64,000 nt of DNA from Roridomyces roridus. Lineage: Eukaryota; Basidiomycota; Agaricomycetes; Agaricales; Mycenaceae. Made by a program: the position numbers and the translations under genes. The notes beneath the pieces are model-generated. The model was given only the letters and a program-made list of their open reading frames with translations. It was not told the DNA's origin and did no database searches. The stretch lies in assembly GCA_029378245.1 (NCBI GenBank), contig JARKIF010000012.1:1550001-1614000 (forward strand), read 5' to 3'. This document shows, in pieces, positions 44,751 through 56,899 of this stretch; the stretch's first letter is position 1, and each line of letters begins with the position of its first letter.

Positions 44751-45138
44751 TAGGGTACCGTTTATAATTCCCCGGGGGATTACAAACGGTTTGTTATTTT
44801 TTGTTTATAAACAGCGAGTTTATAAACATGTTTATAAACCGGCGCCGTCTGACCGCCGAATCGGCGTGAGAAGCGAATGTTCGGACAAAATCTCCCTTTC
44901 CCAGCCTGAAAACCGCTCCCAGCTCCTCGCACAACCCTCCCGCAGCCCTGCAGACTGCTTGGAGGCAGTTGTTGCCCAGCTGATCTGCATTTGATGCCAC
45001 AAATGATGAGAAATCATTGCCATCAGAGGGTCATCACGGGATTAAAAACAGGCCGATTGGCCGGTGGGAATAAAAAACAGGTTTATAAACCTGTGTTTAT
45101 AAACATGTTTATAAACATGAGTTACAAACGGGACCCTA
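44751..45138. mobile_element. hAT-like MITE, 388 bp
   Basis: Perfect 8-bp duplication ATCTATAC (44,743-44,750 and 45,139-45,146). Ends TAGGGTACCGTTTATAA and the complement of TTACAAACGGGACCCTA are inverted repeats. Inside both ends are clusters of GTTTATAAAC palindromes, at least seven in total, typical subterminal repeats. No coding sequence. It lies between the split conserved gene and the MYND gene. Confidence 0.85.
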
Positions 45139-45330
45139 ATCTATACCAAAATGGTAGCGTTAGGCCTCCCCGGACCTTCTGGATGCGGTCACCGACAATC
45201 CGGCACGAGACATGTCTCGACCTCGCTGCATAGACAACGCCAGGGACCAGGACCCATGGTAGCCATATCTTGCCTGACTGCGCTGTTCAGGAAGCCGCCG
45301 CTCTTGTCAGCCGCGTTGGTGGCCATTTAG

Positions 45331-46965
45331 CCCCGCCTCCGCACGTGGACGGAGTTCTTCTCCCTCTATGAATCTGTGCTCGCGTTCAGCCCAGCCGAGG
45401 AACTCGGCCTCCATTTGTGGATATCTCTCGCATTTGTGGGATATTGGGACCATCCTGACACGCATCAGATGGTGTCCTCCACGCCGGGGGTCCGCGGCTC
45501 GCTCGCTGCAGCTTGGATGACACTCCTGCAGCAGTATGAGGACGAGTTCGAGCATTTCGTGGATGCCATGAACACCCCGATGCCCGTTCTGGCCATCATC
45601 AAGACTCAACCGCACCTCGACGAGCTCATTGAGGGATGTGGAGGTAGTATCGAGTCTCTTCTGAAGGCGCTGAAGAAACACATATCTTTGGCGACGGCTA
45701 GCTCGAACTCTCGTCTTGCTGCGATCGCCATCGGTCCCGTTCTCCTCATCCTGGAGAACATAGTGTATATCTCCGTGGACATTGCGCAACAGCTTCTAGA
45801 ACAGGGCATTGTCGCCTCTCTAGTTTCAGCCCTCGGCGTTGAGGGGATGCCACCCAACAATCCAGTCCGTCCGGTGGCTGTTGAGCTGGGAGTTGGCGTG
45901 CTCATCGAATACCTGGAGCTGCGTACGGAATACAGATGGACACTTCAAGCTATCCGAGCTGGCCTCTTGGAGCGTGTCATCTTGTGGGGCGTAAAGTTGG
46001 GTAACGTCTCCGAGTCGGAGGCGGGGAGGTTTCTTGAACTTCTCCTTGTTGTACTCTGGCGGATCTTGGTCTTCCCTTCTGTCATCCTCAGAGTAAAAGA
46101 AGCCTTGTCCAGCAGTCCGGCATTCACTCAATCCGTACTGTATGCACCATGGATGGCGTCGAAGAACACTGTGGACGAACGTGTCCGAATTCTGGAAGTC
46201 TGGCAGGCTCATCGCGACCCGTCAACTCTCGCGTGCGATAATCTCCAGGTGCGTGAACCTCGAGCTCAAGCACTAACGAGTTTGCCCACCAGTGCGAAAA
46301 GGTGGACAAGAAGGATTGTTTCCGCTGCTGTGCGGGTTGCGGCATCGCCGCCTATTGTTCGCGGGAATGCCAACGCGCAGACTGGGGTGATGGACACCGG
46401 AACGAATGTCCTGGCCTTCTCTCTGCGCAAGACGGCTAGTCCATACCCTCACCTGCAATATCTACATATTGATTTTAAATTCTCCAGCAACGGGTTCGGC
46501 AGGATTTCGACATCGCGACAAATCCTTCATGCGTGTACTTCTACACGCAACATACCTTCGCAACCGTGTCGGTATTTCCTACAAGACCATCGCATTTCTG
46601 GGGGAAAATCCAAACACACTGTTTTTCGTGGCATTCGACCTGGCGCCCCCCTTCAGCGAAAAACCGATCGCCATTTCCGTGGTACCCCTCGAGAGATTAC
46701 CTCTAGAGCTGCAGGTGGCATAAGTATTCAAGAAGGCTGACGCAATCTGGTGGCAGAGTCATGTTGGTAACAGTTGCATGTTATGGCCCTGGTGCATACG
46801 CGTCATTTTGCGCCGTTCTTGCGGACATCGAGCTCACGGTTCTTTGATGGATTGGTGGATGCAGTGATGCGTCACGGCACGCTTGGACAGGAGGAGTTGA
46901 AAAGGACCGTGGTGGATTTAGTCGCGGCGACGAATGAAGAGTCGGAGCAAGCGCTGCTCTACTAG
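45331..46965 (+). CDS. MYND-finger protein, 5' exons not found, one frame break
   Basis: From an acceptor at 45,330 a long exon reads RLRTWTEFFSLYESVLAFSP, LLQQYEDEFEHFVDAM, VLLILENIVYISVDIAQQLL, ILEVWQAHRDPS and LACDNLQ. It splices to the MYND zinc finger: CEKVDKKDCFRCCAGCG, AAYCSRECQRADWGDGHRNE, C. The C-terminal part follows: DKSFMRVLLHATYLRNRVG, LFFVAFDLAPPFSEK, then HVMALVHTRHFAPFLRTSSS and DLVAATNEESEQALLY before TAG. The layout (helical body, MYND, short C-terminal domain) is common in Agaricomycetes. MYND fingers bind proline-rich partners. The frame between SHVG (about 46,766) and HVMALV is off by one base, so either an unseen micro-intron, a sequence error, or early decay. Exons before 45,331 were not identified. 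Confidence 0.7.
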
Positions 46966-47065
46966 ATCATACTCAGTCTTCCTCACCTTGTAAGTATGTT
47001 CACAACTGACTGGTTCAGATTGACAATGACTTCAAAAGAGAACAGTTGAACAAAGACATCCTGCT
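46966..47065. other. convergent 3' spacer
   Basis: Only 100 bp separates the MYND stop from the convergent oxidoreductase stop. Confidence 0.6.
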
Positions 47066-48300
47066 TCACGTCGGCTCCTGTGGCAATGCAACCAGCTTGA
47101 CACCGCTGACTGCATTATCCTCCATTCTCTTCAACCCATCAATTATACCTCTCAGTCCATTCGGCAATATTTCAACGCGATTCGGCTAGACAAGTAAGTA
47201 ACCCCAGTGAATTCAAACAAGACGAGACACATACCACAATCACACCTTCCTCCAGCTGCCTTCCCAATGCTTTCCACATTCCCTCCCCAAACTCCCCGTC
47301 CCCGTGCGCTCCAAGGATGATATGAATGAGCTTCCTACCGCCAACATCCTTATCCTCCCCGCCTTGTATGGCCACTGCCACGCCGCCCTCGGAGAGGAGG
47401 GAGAAACAAAGCTTCCTGGGTGTCCGGTTCGCTGATTGCATCGTAGGAAATCTTGATTGGTGTACCCCCAACGAGGGCCCGGACGGCGTCGGGTACGGAG
47501 GAAGTGGGCGTGGCGGCGCGGTCGATGACGTGCGTTGCTCCGAGAGATTTGAGAAATTCGGTGTGCCTCGCCGAGGCGTAGGTGATTATTGGGGAGTATT
47601 TCATTTTGCGGAGGATTTGGATTGCTAGGAGATCAAAGGTAAGCAAGGCGCGTGAGCGGAGGCAGAACGTGCCTCTTACCAAACTGTCCGACGGAGGAAC
47701 TGCCACCGCAAACGAAGGCGGCTTTTCCGGCGTGATTGACGCTGAAATCGCAACTGGAATTGAGACCGGCACCGAGTGGTGGAGCTGCCAAGAGACCGAG
47801 GGCTGCTGTACCGTACCCAACCGGCATCGACGCAGCATCAACATAATTGAGGCTCGGCGGAATCTGTGTTAGGGATGAGGACTTGCACCTCTCGTGTGTG
47901 TATTCAACTACACACACCTTGACAACAAGGCGAGCTGGCATCAGAATATACTGCTGGAACGTGCCATTTCCTCTGGCCGGGTACGACATACCTGTGCTAT
48001 CATGCATTTGGTCAGCATCATAGAACAATCAGAGATTGCCACGCACACTCTATCGCCCTTCTCGAATCCCTCGACACCCTCACTGACAGCTTCCACGTCT
48101 CCGGAGAAATCCCATCCAAAGACTGCAGGGTACTTCTCGATGAGGAAGCCTACTTTCCGCATCTTCCAATCCACGGGGTTCAGCGCGGTTGCTTTGACTT
48201 TGATGAGGACCTCTCCAGGTCCAGGGTTTGGGATCGGCCAGTTGTCGACGACGAACTGGCCCTGTTTCTCAGGGAGGAGGAGGGCTTTTTGGTCGGGCAT
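47066..48300 (-). CDS. MDR-family zinc-free oxidoreductase (enoyl-reductase-like)
   Basis: The start MPDQKALLLPEKQGQFVVDN leads into the GroES-like fold: PGPGEVLIKVKATALNPVDW, PAVFGWDFSGDVEAVSEGVE, KGDRVCVAIS, then NGTFQQYILMPARLVVK, LNYVDAASMPVGYGTAALGL. The nucleotide-binding part is AAFVCGGSSSVGQF (GxGxxG-like), KSLGATHVIDR, IKISYDAISEPDTQEALF. The end reads VEILPNGLRGIIDGLKRMED and GVKLVALPQEPT before TGA. About five exons, open throughout. No zinc-ligand cysteines are seen, as in quinone-reductase or trans-enoyl-reductase-like members that use NAD(P)H. Substrate unknown; no biosynthetic genes adjoin. Confidence 0.85.
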
Positions 48301-48338
48301 GGGAGGAGAATCGAGATGGTGTTAGATGTCGTCAATCA

Positions 48339-48344
48339 TTTATA
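48339..48344 (-). promoter_or_regulatory. TATA-like box of MDR gene
   Basis: TATAAA on the minus strand about 40 bp before the ATG at 48,300. Confidence 0.4.
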
Positions 48345-48899
48345 AGTGGTTCTCTGTCACTTCGGTGGGAACGGGTTGGTAATGAACTGTCTCCGAACGT
48401 GTGAAGGATGGATAGGATAGGATCAGATTATATTACACCGTCGGTGTGCTGAATATATCCAACTGTACAAAGCAAATTGGTGAGCCAAATGCAGAGCGTC
48501 ATCACGCGTACGAGGGGTAGCGTGTACAGTCTATGTTACTGTCATTTTCACCCGAACGTGCCGAAGCTCTGCCGAACCGTGCCGCTATCGAGCTATCCAG
48601 CTTCAGATCAGATCACCCCTCGCGATCACGTTCGCTGATCTGATCATTCTCGTTGATTCTCAGAGTCACTCCTGGGTTGACTTTACTCTATCGAACAACT
48701 ATCTAAATGCCACCATGTAAGCCACGGTTCCCGTTCCAAGCCGACTGGAAGCCTACGAGGTCCGAGATCTCAGGCGGAGAATTGAACTGGTCTCTGGGTG
48801 CGAGGCGATGATTCAGATTGATGAGTGTTTTCCTCTGGAACGCCGTACCAGCTCAAATTGTACTGATCCGAACTATGGCGGTGGAGTCCAATCCAAGGC
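48345..48899. other. intergenic, no gene seen
   Basis: Region between the MDR gene start and the NCS1 permease end. Contains GAACGTGCCGAA / GAACCGTGCCG words near 48,555-48,580. Nothing coding was recognised. Confidence 0.45.
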
Positions 48900-51800
48900 T
48901 CAGCTACGACAAGTCCCGTCATCCCCTTGCAAGCCTTTCAAGTTCTCCTTCTCCTTCCTTCCGCACGCGCTCAACAAAAGATAACACACTCCTCCAACAA
49001 ATATGCCTACGGGCCACACAAGTGCACTTGACTCATCCGAATCCGATGAGCCGCTGTCCACCAGTGATGGAACTGGTACTCACAAAATATAATTTGCCCC
49101 GACGGGGATGTCGATCCCAGTATTGACCTTCGCAGCAAAGCCAGGCAGGCTGGGGACGAGCGCAAATATGAATGCGAGTATTGCACGCCAGTTGACGCCA
49201 TAGGTGAACCTGGAATTTCATGAGAGCTTCAGTCATTGGGCAAGAGAGAGACCAGACCAGTAGTGGGAGGAGGATTCGCGATAGTAGAGCACTGGGAGGT
49301 CCAGGTGCTTGCGTTGGAGGATGTACTGCGAGTACCCTTCAGTAGTGAACAGCGGAATAGCCTGGGTACATACATAGTCCGCAAGGATGATCCCGCAGAA
49401 AGGCGCCAGGAAGATTGTGTATCCGTCACTGTTGGATAGTAAGGAAGGTTGACCGTGCTGCAAAATTGAACCAAGTACACACAGGAATGATCTACCCGTT
49501 CCTCGTTCATGTAAGTTGGACTTCCGATGACAAGGTGAGAGAGAGGTCACGCACGTGAAAGAATTCGCGCTATTTTGGATGATCCACTGTACATATTCCA
49601 AGGATTCTCAACTTGATAGTTGTTGCAGACAAGAATAATTCCCACCGGACAAGTAGCGAGAGCCACGAGAGCGCAGATATACTGCCCACGCCTTACATTG
49701 ACGTACCTGGGGAAGAGAATCATGAGGTCATTCCCAACGGCGGTGGAACTGTACATCGTCAATCAACTCCGCGTGAAGTAGAAGGCCTATGTAACACGCA
49801 CTTGGCAGCTGCATTCGACCCGATTGCACTCAACGCCCAACAAAAGGCAGCGAAAAACTGCGCGGCGCGACTATCCCACAGCTCTCCGACTTGTAATGGA
49901 TTCCACGTCGAGATGCCGTAGATGACTTGCACGGCGGAGGTGACGACGACGCCGAGGACCCTGTCACAGGTAGGTGAGGAATGGATGAAGGATTGGATGA
50001 GCGGAGAGAACGGACGCAGCGAGGGTTAGGAAGATGGACATGGAGAGTATTGTCGCCCAAACGACCACGCGGGGCGATTTAGCATATCGCGTGAAATCCT
50101 GTTCAAATCCCTATCTATCGAGCTGTGAGGGTGGAGACCAGGCAGTACATACAGAGACGTTCAAAGCCATCGTGGTCTCGCCTGCGATGGCAGAACTCAC
50201 GCCGGAGAGGAATACCAGTGCGCTCGGCGAGCCGTGAGTGTTAGTTTTCTGGGAGAAGAGGGGTCCGAAACCGTGTGCGCGCCCGACGGCCCATCCGACT
50301 GTCAGCACCCGATTAGCTTGTCGTACACAGGAAGGGTAGAAACGTGCATAAAGTGATACCGAATATCGGCTGAATCCGTCGCTTTAAATGAAGAGGTGAT
50401 AAATAAGGGTACTCACCATGACAATGAATTTCAACGTGAATAAATGTCGCAGCTATAGAGAGGGATGTCAATTGAGTTTCAAGCAGCGGCTGGATAAACC
50501 CTCGCCTTGGTGATATGCACATAGAGCAACGGTAATTGTATGATGTAAAAGATGCTGGGCAATAAATCAGCTATGAACGGTGTAAAAGTATCAGCTGCGT
50601 ACAAGAAACACAACAACTCGGATGATGTGACATGCGCCGACGCCGGGAGGTGATTCTTGAAGTGCTTGAATGACGGAAAGATCGCGCCGAGCATGGCCTG
50701 GAGGCACTGACCACCTAGTTTATCGTCGGATTCAATTCCATTGAATGCGTAGAACAATGATTTTCACACCTTGGTAGGTATTCAACCCAAACCAAGCCAC
50801 GCCGGAGACGGCACGAGCAAGCACAGGGATGATGTTGCCGTAGACGCCAAAGGAAGCGCGCGCGAGGACAGGAAAGTTCTGTGCCGTCATTGAAGTTATT
50901 CAATGGGAGGAGGCTTGACTCACGATTCCGTAGGTAGCCCCAATCCATCCCGACGCAGCACATACCAGGGCTGCCGAGTCCACCAAATTCAGAAAGATCG
51001 GGCATGAGCGGGGAGGGTGTACGCACAGATCAAGAAAGTACTGAGGAACACTGAATACCAGGTCAATCTACCGTCGAATTATACAGCGACGACGTACCCG
51101 CACCGATGGCCGCTCCAGGGGAAAGTCCCGCTACGACCGCAGTGGAAGCGATCTGGTACTGGCTGCACCGCACTCAGCGTTGAACCAAGAGGGGATTTAA
51201 TAGCCTCTGACCTTATGCCTTCATTGAAATGAATGAATTATGAGTCAATTGAATCGGAGAGAGAGTAAGTACATACGTACCGAAGGAGATGGCAACCCAA
51301 TATCCGGCAATGTGCGCCGAGTTCCATTTGCGCTCTTCAGAGTCGCTCGGGACGGGAAGAAGGTCGGGCTGGTCGATGACTGTCGAGCCGTCGATTTGAA
51401 CAGCCTTGGAAGGAATGCGCACGCGGAGGGGGAGCATAGGACTGGAGTACTGGGATCCGGGGTAGGCTGCGATCGGTGTGGTTAATGTACGCGGGTATCC
51501 CGAAGCCAATGGCGGAATGGACTGACCCGGTTCTTGAGCTTCTGAGTCTATATACGATCGCACGAGGGTGCCGTGGGTTCGTTCACATGGATTCGCTCGC
51601 TGGCATGCTTCTCCTCCCGGTCGGATTCGCGTAAAGATAGCGTTCGCCGAGTTTGAATTGGATGGTGCCAGAAATGCGGGAAAGAAGAGCGGGGTCATAG
51701 ATATGTGGGAACACGACACGGCGTTCGCAAGGGCATTGTGGGTGGAATACTGTAACGTCGGCACTCGGCCTAGGGGTCGTTATAATTCATGGGTGAGAAT

Positions 51801-52316
51801 AGAAATTAGAGTCGACCTTTCCGCGAAGTAGTCGGAAATGTCGGTCTGGACGTCCAATTTCGCCACAGAGTGAGTGTACGCGCGGACGGCGAGTTTGCGG
51901 AGGAGAGATAGTAAGTCAACAGGGTGGCGGGCAGGGGGAGGCTTGCCTGCGAATACGGAATTGAGAGGCAAGCCGCAAAATGTAGTTACCAGGACCGAGG
52001 CCTGTATCCTGAACAAACTGTATGAAATGCAAATGAGATGATGGAAGTGAGAGGCAAGATGCGTAATTGGCGATCACTGAGTTGACACATCAGAAGGCCG
52101 ATGATCGCCGCTTGACGGAAAAATTTCTTCGGCCGAAGTGCGAAGTGAAAAAAAAAGTATCGCATTGACTACGAAATTACAGAGTACAGAAAAGCCGAAA
52201 AGCCCAAAGAATCCATCAGACAGACGCTCGACTCGCTGGCTCACCTCCAACCAGCTCTTTCGAGCACAGAAGGAGGAGAACCAAACGTCCTCGAGACCAG
52301 CGCGGAGGCTAGCCAT
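48900..52316 (-). CDS. NCS1-family permease (uracil/allantoin/nucleobase type)
   Basis: Key segments from right to left: MASLRAGLEDVWFSSF (tentative start, 52,316), LLPVPSDSEERKWNSAHIAG, YWVAISFG, SPGAAIGAGTS, NFPVLARASFGVYGNIIPVL, RAVSGVAWFGLNTYQGVKI, AIFPSFKHFKNHLPASAHVT, then later DGYTIFLAPFCGIILADYVC, KHLDLPVLY, YGVNWRAILAFIFALVPSLP and IDIPVGANYI. This is the NCS1 order seen in fungal uracil and allantoin permeases. Many short introns are present and I could not place all of them; the last exon and stop near 48,900 are approximate. It imports nucleobases or related compounds across the plasma membrane with protons. It shares a 300-bp divergent upstream region with the MFS gene. No clear lesion was seen. 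Confidence 0.75.
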
Positions 52317-52614
52317 GTTCTCGGTTAACCGAGTGAGCGCAGAAAGTCATCGAGTGGATTTGAAGGATGCGGCATTTGTAAAAATGCGAGACTCGGTCAG
52401 TTTCTATAAAAAGATCCTGATGAGTATGTATCTGAAGAATCGGTGTTGTCGGGGCGCGGGCTTTATACGATTCGGGAGTGGTCCGTGCGCGGGTGGTGGT
52501 GCACGTGCCCACCCGGGTTGATCGGAGGCTTTGGCGGAATTCCAGCGGAGTTCCGGCACTTGCTCTTCCTTTAAAAACTTCCATGACATCGGCGTCATCG
52601 ACGACTTACCCACC
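52317..52614. promoter_or_regulatory. divergent promoter region, NCS1 / MFS
   Basis: Only 298 bp separates the two divergent start codons. It holds the 5' flanks of both genes. No TATA box stands out. Confidence 0.45.
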
Positions 52615-53840
52615 ATGACTGAAGACACACGAGATGAAACTAGGCCTACTCCGCCTTCGACGAAAGAACCACCTGAGCCGTATAGCGTATACTCTTCCAG
52701 GGAAAAGTGGTTAATCGTGGCACTGATTTCTTATGGCGGGCTGTTCAGGTGCGTCGCTTTTACACGTCTTTCGTTACAGCTCTTGAGATACTCTCCCAGC
52801 CCGTTATCATCCAACATATACTTCCCCGCCATCCCCGTTCTTTCCGAAGCCTTCCACAAGTCGACCGAGCTCATAAACCTGACGGTGCGTGTTGCGACTC
52901 TCCACAGTAGATTCACATTCGAGTCGAAATAGGTTACGATGTACATCGTCTTCCAAGCCCTTGGTACGCAGCCAGCAGCCCTCCTCCAACTCGCTCATCT
53001 CATCCCGCGATAGCTCCTATGTTCTGGGGCACACTGGCCGACTCGTGGGGTCGTCGGCCCATGTTCATCTGCTGCCTCATCCTCCTCGCCGTATCCTGTG
53101 TAGGACTCGTGCTCGTTCCACTAAACGCGTATTGGCTGCTTCTCGTGCTGCGGTGCTTCCAGGCTGCGGGGTCGGCGAGTACGATTGCCTTGGGTGCGGG
53201 TGTCATTGGTGACATTTCTGACCGTGCTGAGCGAGGTGGCTTTCTTGGGGTCTATAATATCGGGCCTATGGTGCGTCTTCCCTCCTCCTGTCCTTGAAAT
53301 ACTGTTATATCTGGACTAGGTAGGACCTGCCATTGGCCCTGTCATCGGAGGCGCGCTCGCCGAGCATTTGGGATGGAGGTGCGTCGAGCTTTTCGCTGCG
53401 CTGCATCCATATACTCATACGAACGCAGATCCATCTTCTGGTTTCTCTGTATCGCATCGGCAACTTGCGCAGTTATTCTCATCCTGTCCGTCTCAGTTCC
53501 TTTCTAACCTTTACTCCCAATTCACCTAGCCAACAGCCTCCTCCCCGAAACCCTCCGTGCACTCGTAGGCAACGGCTCCATCTTCCCACCCTCGCCCCTC
53601 TCACGCCCTCTCCTCCCGCTCATCGGGCGCTCACACCAGCGGACTCCATCTCCCCCAAACCGTCCACGCAAACCCTTCCAAAATCCACTCAGGCTATTAC
53701 TTAACTTGGATATATTGCTGCTGCTGACGTTTAACGGGCTCGTCTGTGCGGTGTTTTACGGTGTGACGGCCAGTATTAGCACCATTTTGAGTGAGCAGTA
53801 CCCAGAGTTGAATGAGACCCAGTTGGGGCTCTGTTTTTTG
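52615..53840 (+). pseudogene. MFS drug:H+ antiporter (DHA1-type), 3' half missing
   Basis: MTEDTRDETRPTPPSTKEPP starts a hydrophilic N-terminus. Then come REKWLIVALISYGGLF, SSNIYFPAIPVLSEAF, the MFS loop motif APMFWGTLADSWGRRPMF, LRCFQAAGSASTIALGAGVI, DRAERGGFLGVYNIG, GPAIGPVIGGALAEHLGWR, SIFWFLCIASATCAVIL, LLPETLRALVGNGSIF, and after a loop FNGLVCAVFYGVTASISTIL and ETQLGLCFL. That covers helices 1 to about 8. After the donor at 53,840 the sequence runs into a palindromic element and no helices 9-12 follow. The family exports drugs or polyamines. It is very probably non-functional. Confidence 0.78.
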
Positions 53841-53904
53841 GGTGCGTTTCTCGTTTCTCGTTTTCTCGCTATTTCGTTCAGTGCATCAGGAAAACTGGGG
53901 GACG

Positions 53905-54895
53905 CTGCATAGCGCTGGAGAGTGCTGCATAGCACCATAGTGCTCATAGCGACATCCCTGCTATACAGCACTATGCAGCACTATGCAGTGCCTGCTTGCC
54001 GACGCTTCACTTGGGCAGTTCCAATTGAGTTCCAAAATTAAGTACACCGAGATGCAACCGAGAGACCGAGATGAAGCAAATATAACGGAAAGGTAGAACG
54101 AAAAATGTCTCAATTCACTAGCTAATACATCCACGAGCCTCAGAATGTACTACAGAACGCATGCCACTGACTCGAACAACAGATGAACTTTGACATGCGG
54201 GCCGCCGGCGGTACTGCCATGCGCGAATCGCGATAAGTATGGCGTGTTGCGGCGTTGAACGGGCCAAACGAAGAAAAGGACTGCTCGACATGTTAGCTTA
54301 AATGCAGCTTGCGAACGGAAGATGGACGACTTGCCTGCGGGGAACTGCAAGAGGCTGCGCCAGAGCATCGGATTGAACTTGGTGTTGGAATCAAGGTGTC
54401 CACGTCCTTGACTCGGGAATTGGCAGAAGACCCTCGCAAACGCGCAGGGGATTCATTCGTGTCTACGAGTATTAATACTGTACATGAACTGCTATCTACG
54501 GGGGCTCGGAAATAAACGGGAAGCAATAAGTCTAGAATAAGTAGGATGAAGGGGCAGGGGCAGGGGAATTATGAGGAGAAGTAGAAAGTACCTGGATACC
54601 AGGGCCGCGTGCCCGTGAGTGTCGGACTCGATATTCCAACACTTGGACTTGAGGAATCGTGGTGCAGACGAAGTTGGGAGGAGAGGGGAGTGTCGAGGCG
54701 TCAGTGGCACGTCACACGACGTGAACCTACTTACCGTTTAAATGGATGGCAGCTTTGTTGCAATCGTGTCAAACGGGCTCCCTGGAAACGGACAAGTTAA
54801 GCGACAGAGATCTCAAAGCACTTCATAGTGGCCGTAGTACTGCATAGTACTATGAGCACTATGGCACTATGGCTCGGCTATGGCTCGGTGATAAG
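53905..54895. mobile_element. element with CATAGTGCTCATAG inverted ends
   Basis: The exact 15-bp inverted pair CCATAGTGCTCATAG (53,935-53,949) and CTATGAGCACTATGG (54,850-54,864) is surrounded by more GCATAGCACTATG words at both borders. Length is about 1 kb. Exact ends and target duplication were not found. It lies where the MFS gene stops. Confidence 0.55.
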
Positions 54896-54959
54896 CAGTG
54901 TACTTTTACACGCCGGGAATTTACGAAATATCGTGTTTCCAGCTTACAAGCAAGTCCCG

Positions 54960-55990
54960 GGAACAGTGAGGCATAACATCAATGTTGAGGGTACATGTCC
55001 GCCTCGGGGCAGTGTATTAAACTCAAGGGCTTTGGGAATTAGTTGACGACTGTGTACTACTGCCCGAGAGTAACCAAGAGGATCAGAAGGGACTGCCCGT
55101 CCCACCTACCAACAGAGACAATACTCGAACCGTACTCACCGGGAGTTGAACCCGGGGAGATCAGACCAGACTATTACGAATGTTGCATTACCCAACCATT
55201 CAGGCACGCACGTAGGGGCCGGACGTCAGGAAACGTCTGCCGGAGACATATCAGAGATACTGAGAAAGAGAAGTTTGACAAGCCGCGAGTGCCGACTTCC
55301 GGCATCACCGGCTCCAAAGCCAACCGAGACACAATTATCGATGATGAGGCTCGGGCGGGTTGATTACCTGCCTAGCAAGCCCCCGGCAGACTGGTTCAGG
55401 CATCTAAGGCAGAAGGAAACCTCCGGCCAGTCTGAGAGGGAAAGAGATAAACCGATGGAGCGTTCTGGAACTTCCGGCAGCACGTGAGGATCGACGGCTG
55501 ACTGAGGCATCAAGCACGCAATCCTGACGAACTGATCAGAAAGAGGAATGAGAGCTATGCCATTGGCCAGACGAGGCCTTGGCATCACAGATACCATATA
55601 TATTCTTCAGTCCGCAAAATGTATAAAAGCCATAGCAAAACAGCATGTACAGTAGTAGATTTTACCCCTCCAATCTGTGAGACCAGTGCGGACAATAAAT
55701 TGCTCAGAACACAACCTAGAGACCAGAGTTTGACTGAGCCCCGGCTAGTTAGCTTGAGACTGCGCGTTTGGACACGACGAGCTTGAACCCCCGAGAGTTA
55801 CCTTTGACGTTGTACCGAGGTTTTGACGGACGAGACGCCTGTCCTACTACCCCGAACACACACACACGAGCATTGGATTGGTTGAGATTTAGATTGATTA
55901 GTGGTTGAGTTTGTGGTTGAGTTATCTCACTACATTCGATACTACTCAGAGTTTCTATTTCACGGCCGCACCCTAGTGCACCGTTTCATC
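54960..55990. repeat. possible solo LTR or retroposon region
   Basis: It has a tRNA-like block, a TATAAAA at about 55,621 followed 75 bp later by AATAAA (55,696), and a terminal CACACACACACACGA plus GGTTGAG repeats. These are signals of an LTR or retroposon, but I could not define matching ends, a primer site, or reverse-transcriptase coding. Confidence 0.35.
55131..55214 (-). repeat. tRNA-like segment
   Basis: On the minus strand TGCCTGAATGG (A-box-like) and GGTTCAACTCC (B box) are at tRNA spacing, and CCGGG...CCCGG forms a T-stem. The acceptor arm does not pair properly. Probably a SINE head or dead tRNA. Confidence 0.4.
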
Positions 55991-56235
55991 GGCTAGTGTT
56001 CTCCTGATGTGGTGCTAATGGGGGCGACCACCCAAGGGGTAGGCACCGTTAAAAAATTCTACACAGGGTCGGAAAAGTGAACTAAGACCCTCCGACCCAC
56101 TCCCTACCTATTAGCCGAGCCCCATAAGGAAATCCACGTGACTGATAGCCGAAAAACGTGACCTTCGGATCAAAATCTCACTCAATTTCCGTGCAGCCGG
56201 TGAGTGAGCATCATATTCCACTTTCCAGTCCAACC

Positions 56236-56699
56236 AAGAGGTGCGCCCGATCAGGATCGGGCAGGCTGGATCTGTCACGTGCAGTTGAAAGTGCCCCATT
56301 TGGCAATTCACCCAATTCCACTGTCCATTTGAGTGGGATACAGTGTAGATCAGGCTCAGAGGAATACTGAAGGAGTTCACACATGTTGTATCAGAAAAGG
56401 TCGAATGGGGAGGTAGAGGAAGTCGAGCAAGAGTCGAGATAGGTGCGGCTGTCAACAGCTCCCGGGAAAGCCAAATTTGGACCTGCGCAGACCCAGCTCA
56501 AGCAGTGTGACTGTGTGAGCCCGTTTGGCTGGAGTCAAAATTTCATATTTAGTGTTAAAACTGGTTACAATGAGCCATCCACATTGCATTTGGGTCAAGG
56601 GATAGAAGGGTACATGATATAGAGGCTGAACCCAAATGGGGCACTCTCAAATGCACGTGACAGATCCGGTTGCCCGATTCTGATCGGGCGCACCTCTTG
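56236..56699. repeat. inverted repeat pair, about 68-bp arms
   Basis: Arms 56,236-56,303 and 56,632-56,699 are reverse complements at roughly 85% (AAGAGGTGCGCCCGATCAG, GATCTGTCACGTGCA, GTGCCCCATTTGG). They are flanked outside by related GGAAAAGTGAA(C/T)TAAG words at 56,070 and 56,842. Possibly a small DNA element. Confidence 0.5.
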
Positions 56700-56899
56700 T
56701 TCCAGTCTCTCTCTCTGCTTTTTCCACGACCGTTCAATCAACCCCGAGAAATCAGTGTTGGCATCAATGTTCTCATCAAAAAATCGAAAAAAAATCTTCA
56801 GAGTCTCCCAAAAGCATTTTTGAAAGGTTTTGAACACAAGTTGGAAAAGTGAATTAAGGGGTCCCGGACACTACCCTACCTATGAGGCTGTGTCTCGGC

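Noticed and set aside
54960..55990. Complete LTR retrotransposon
   Set aside because: Only LTR-like signals are present; no gag, protease, reverse transcriptase or integrase motif was found and no second LTR.
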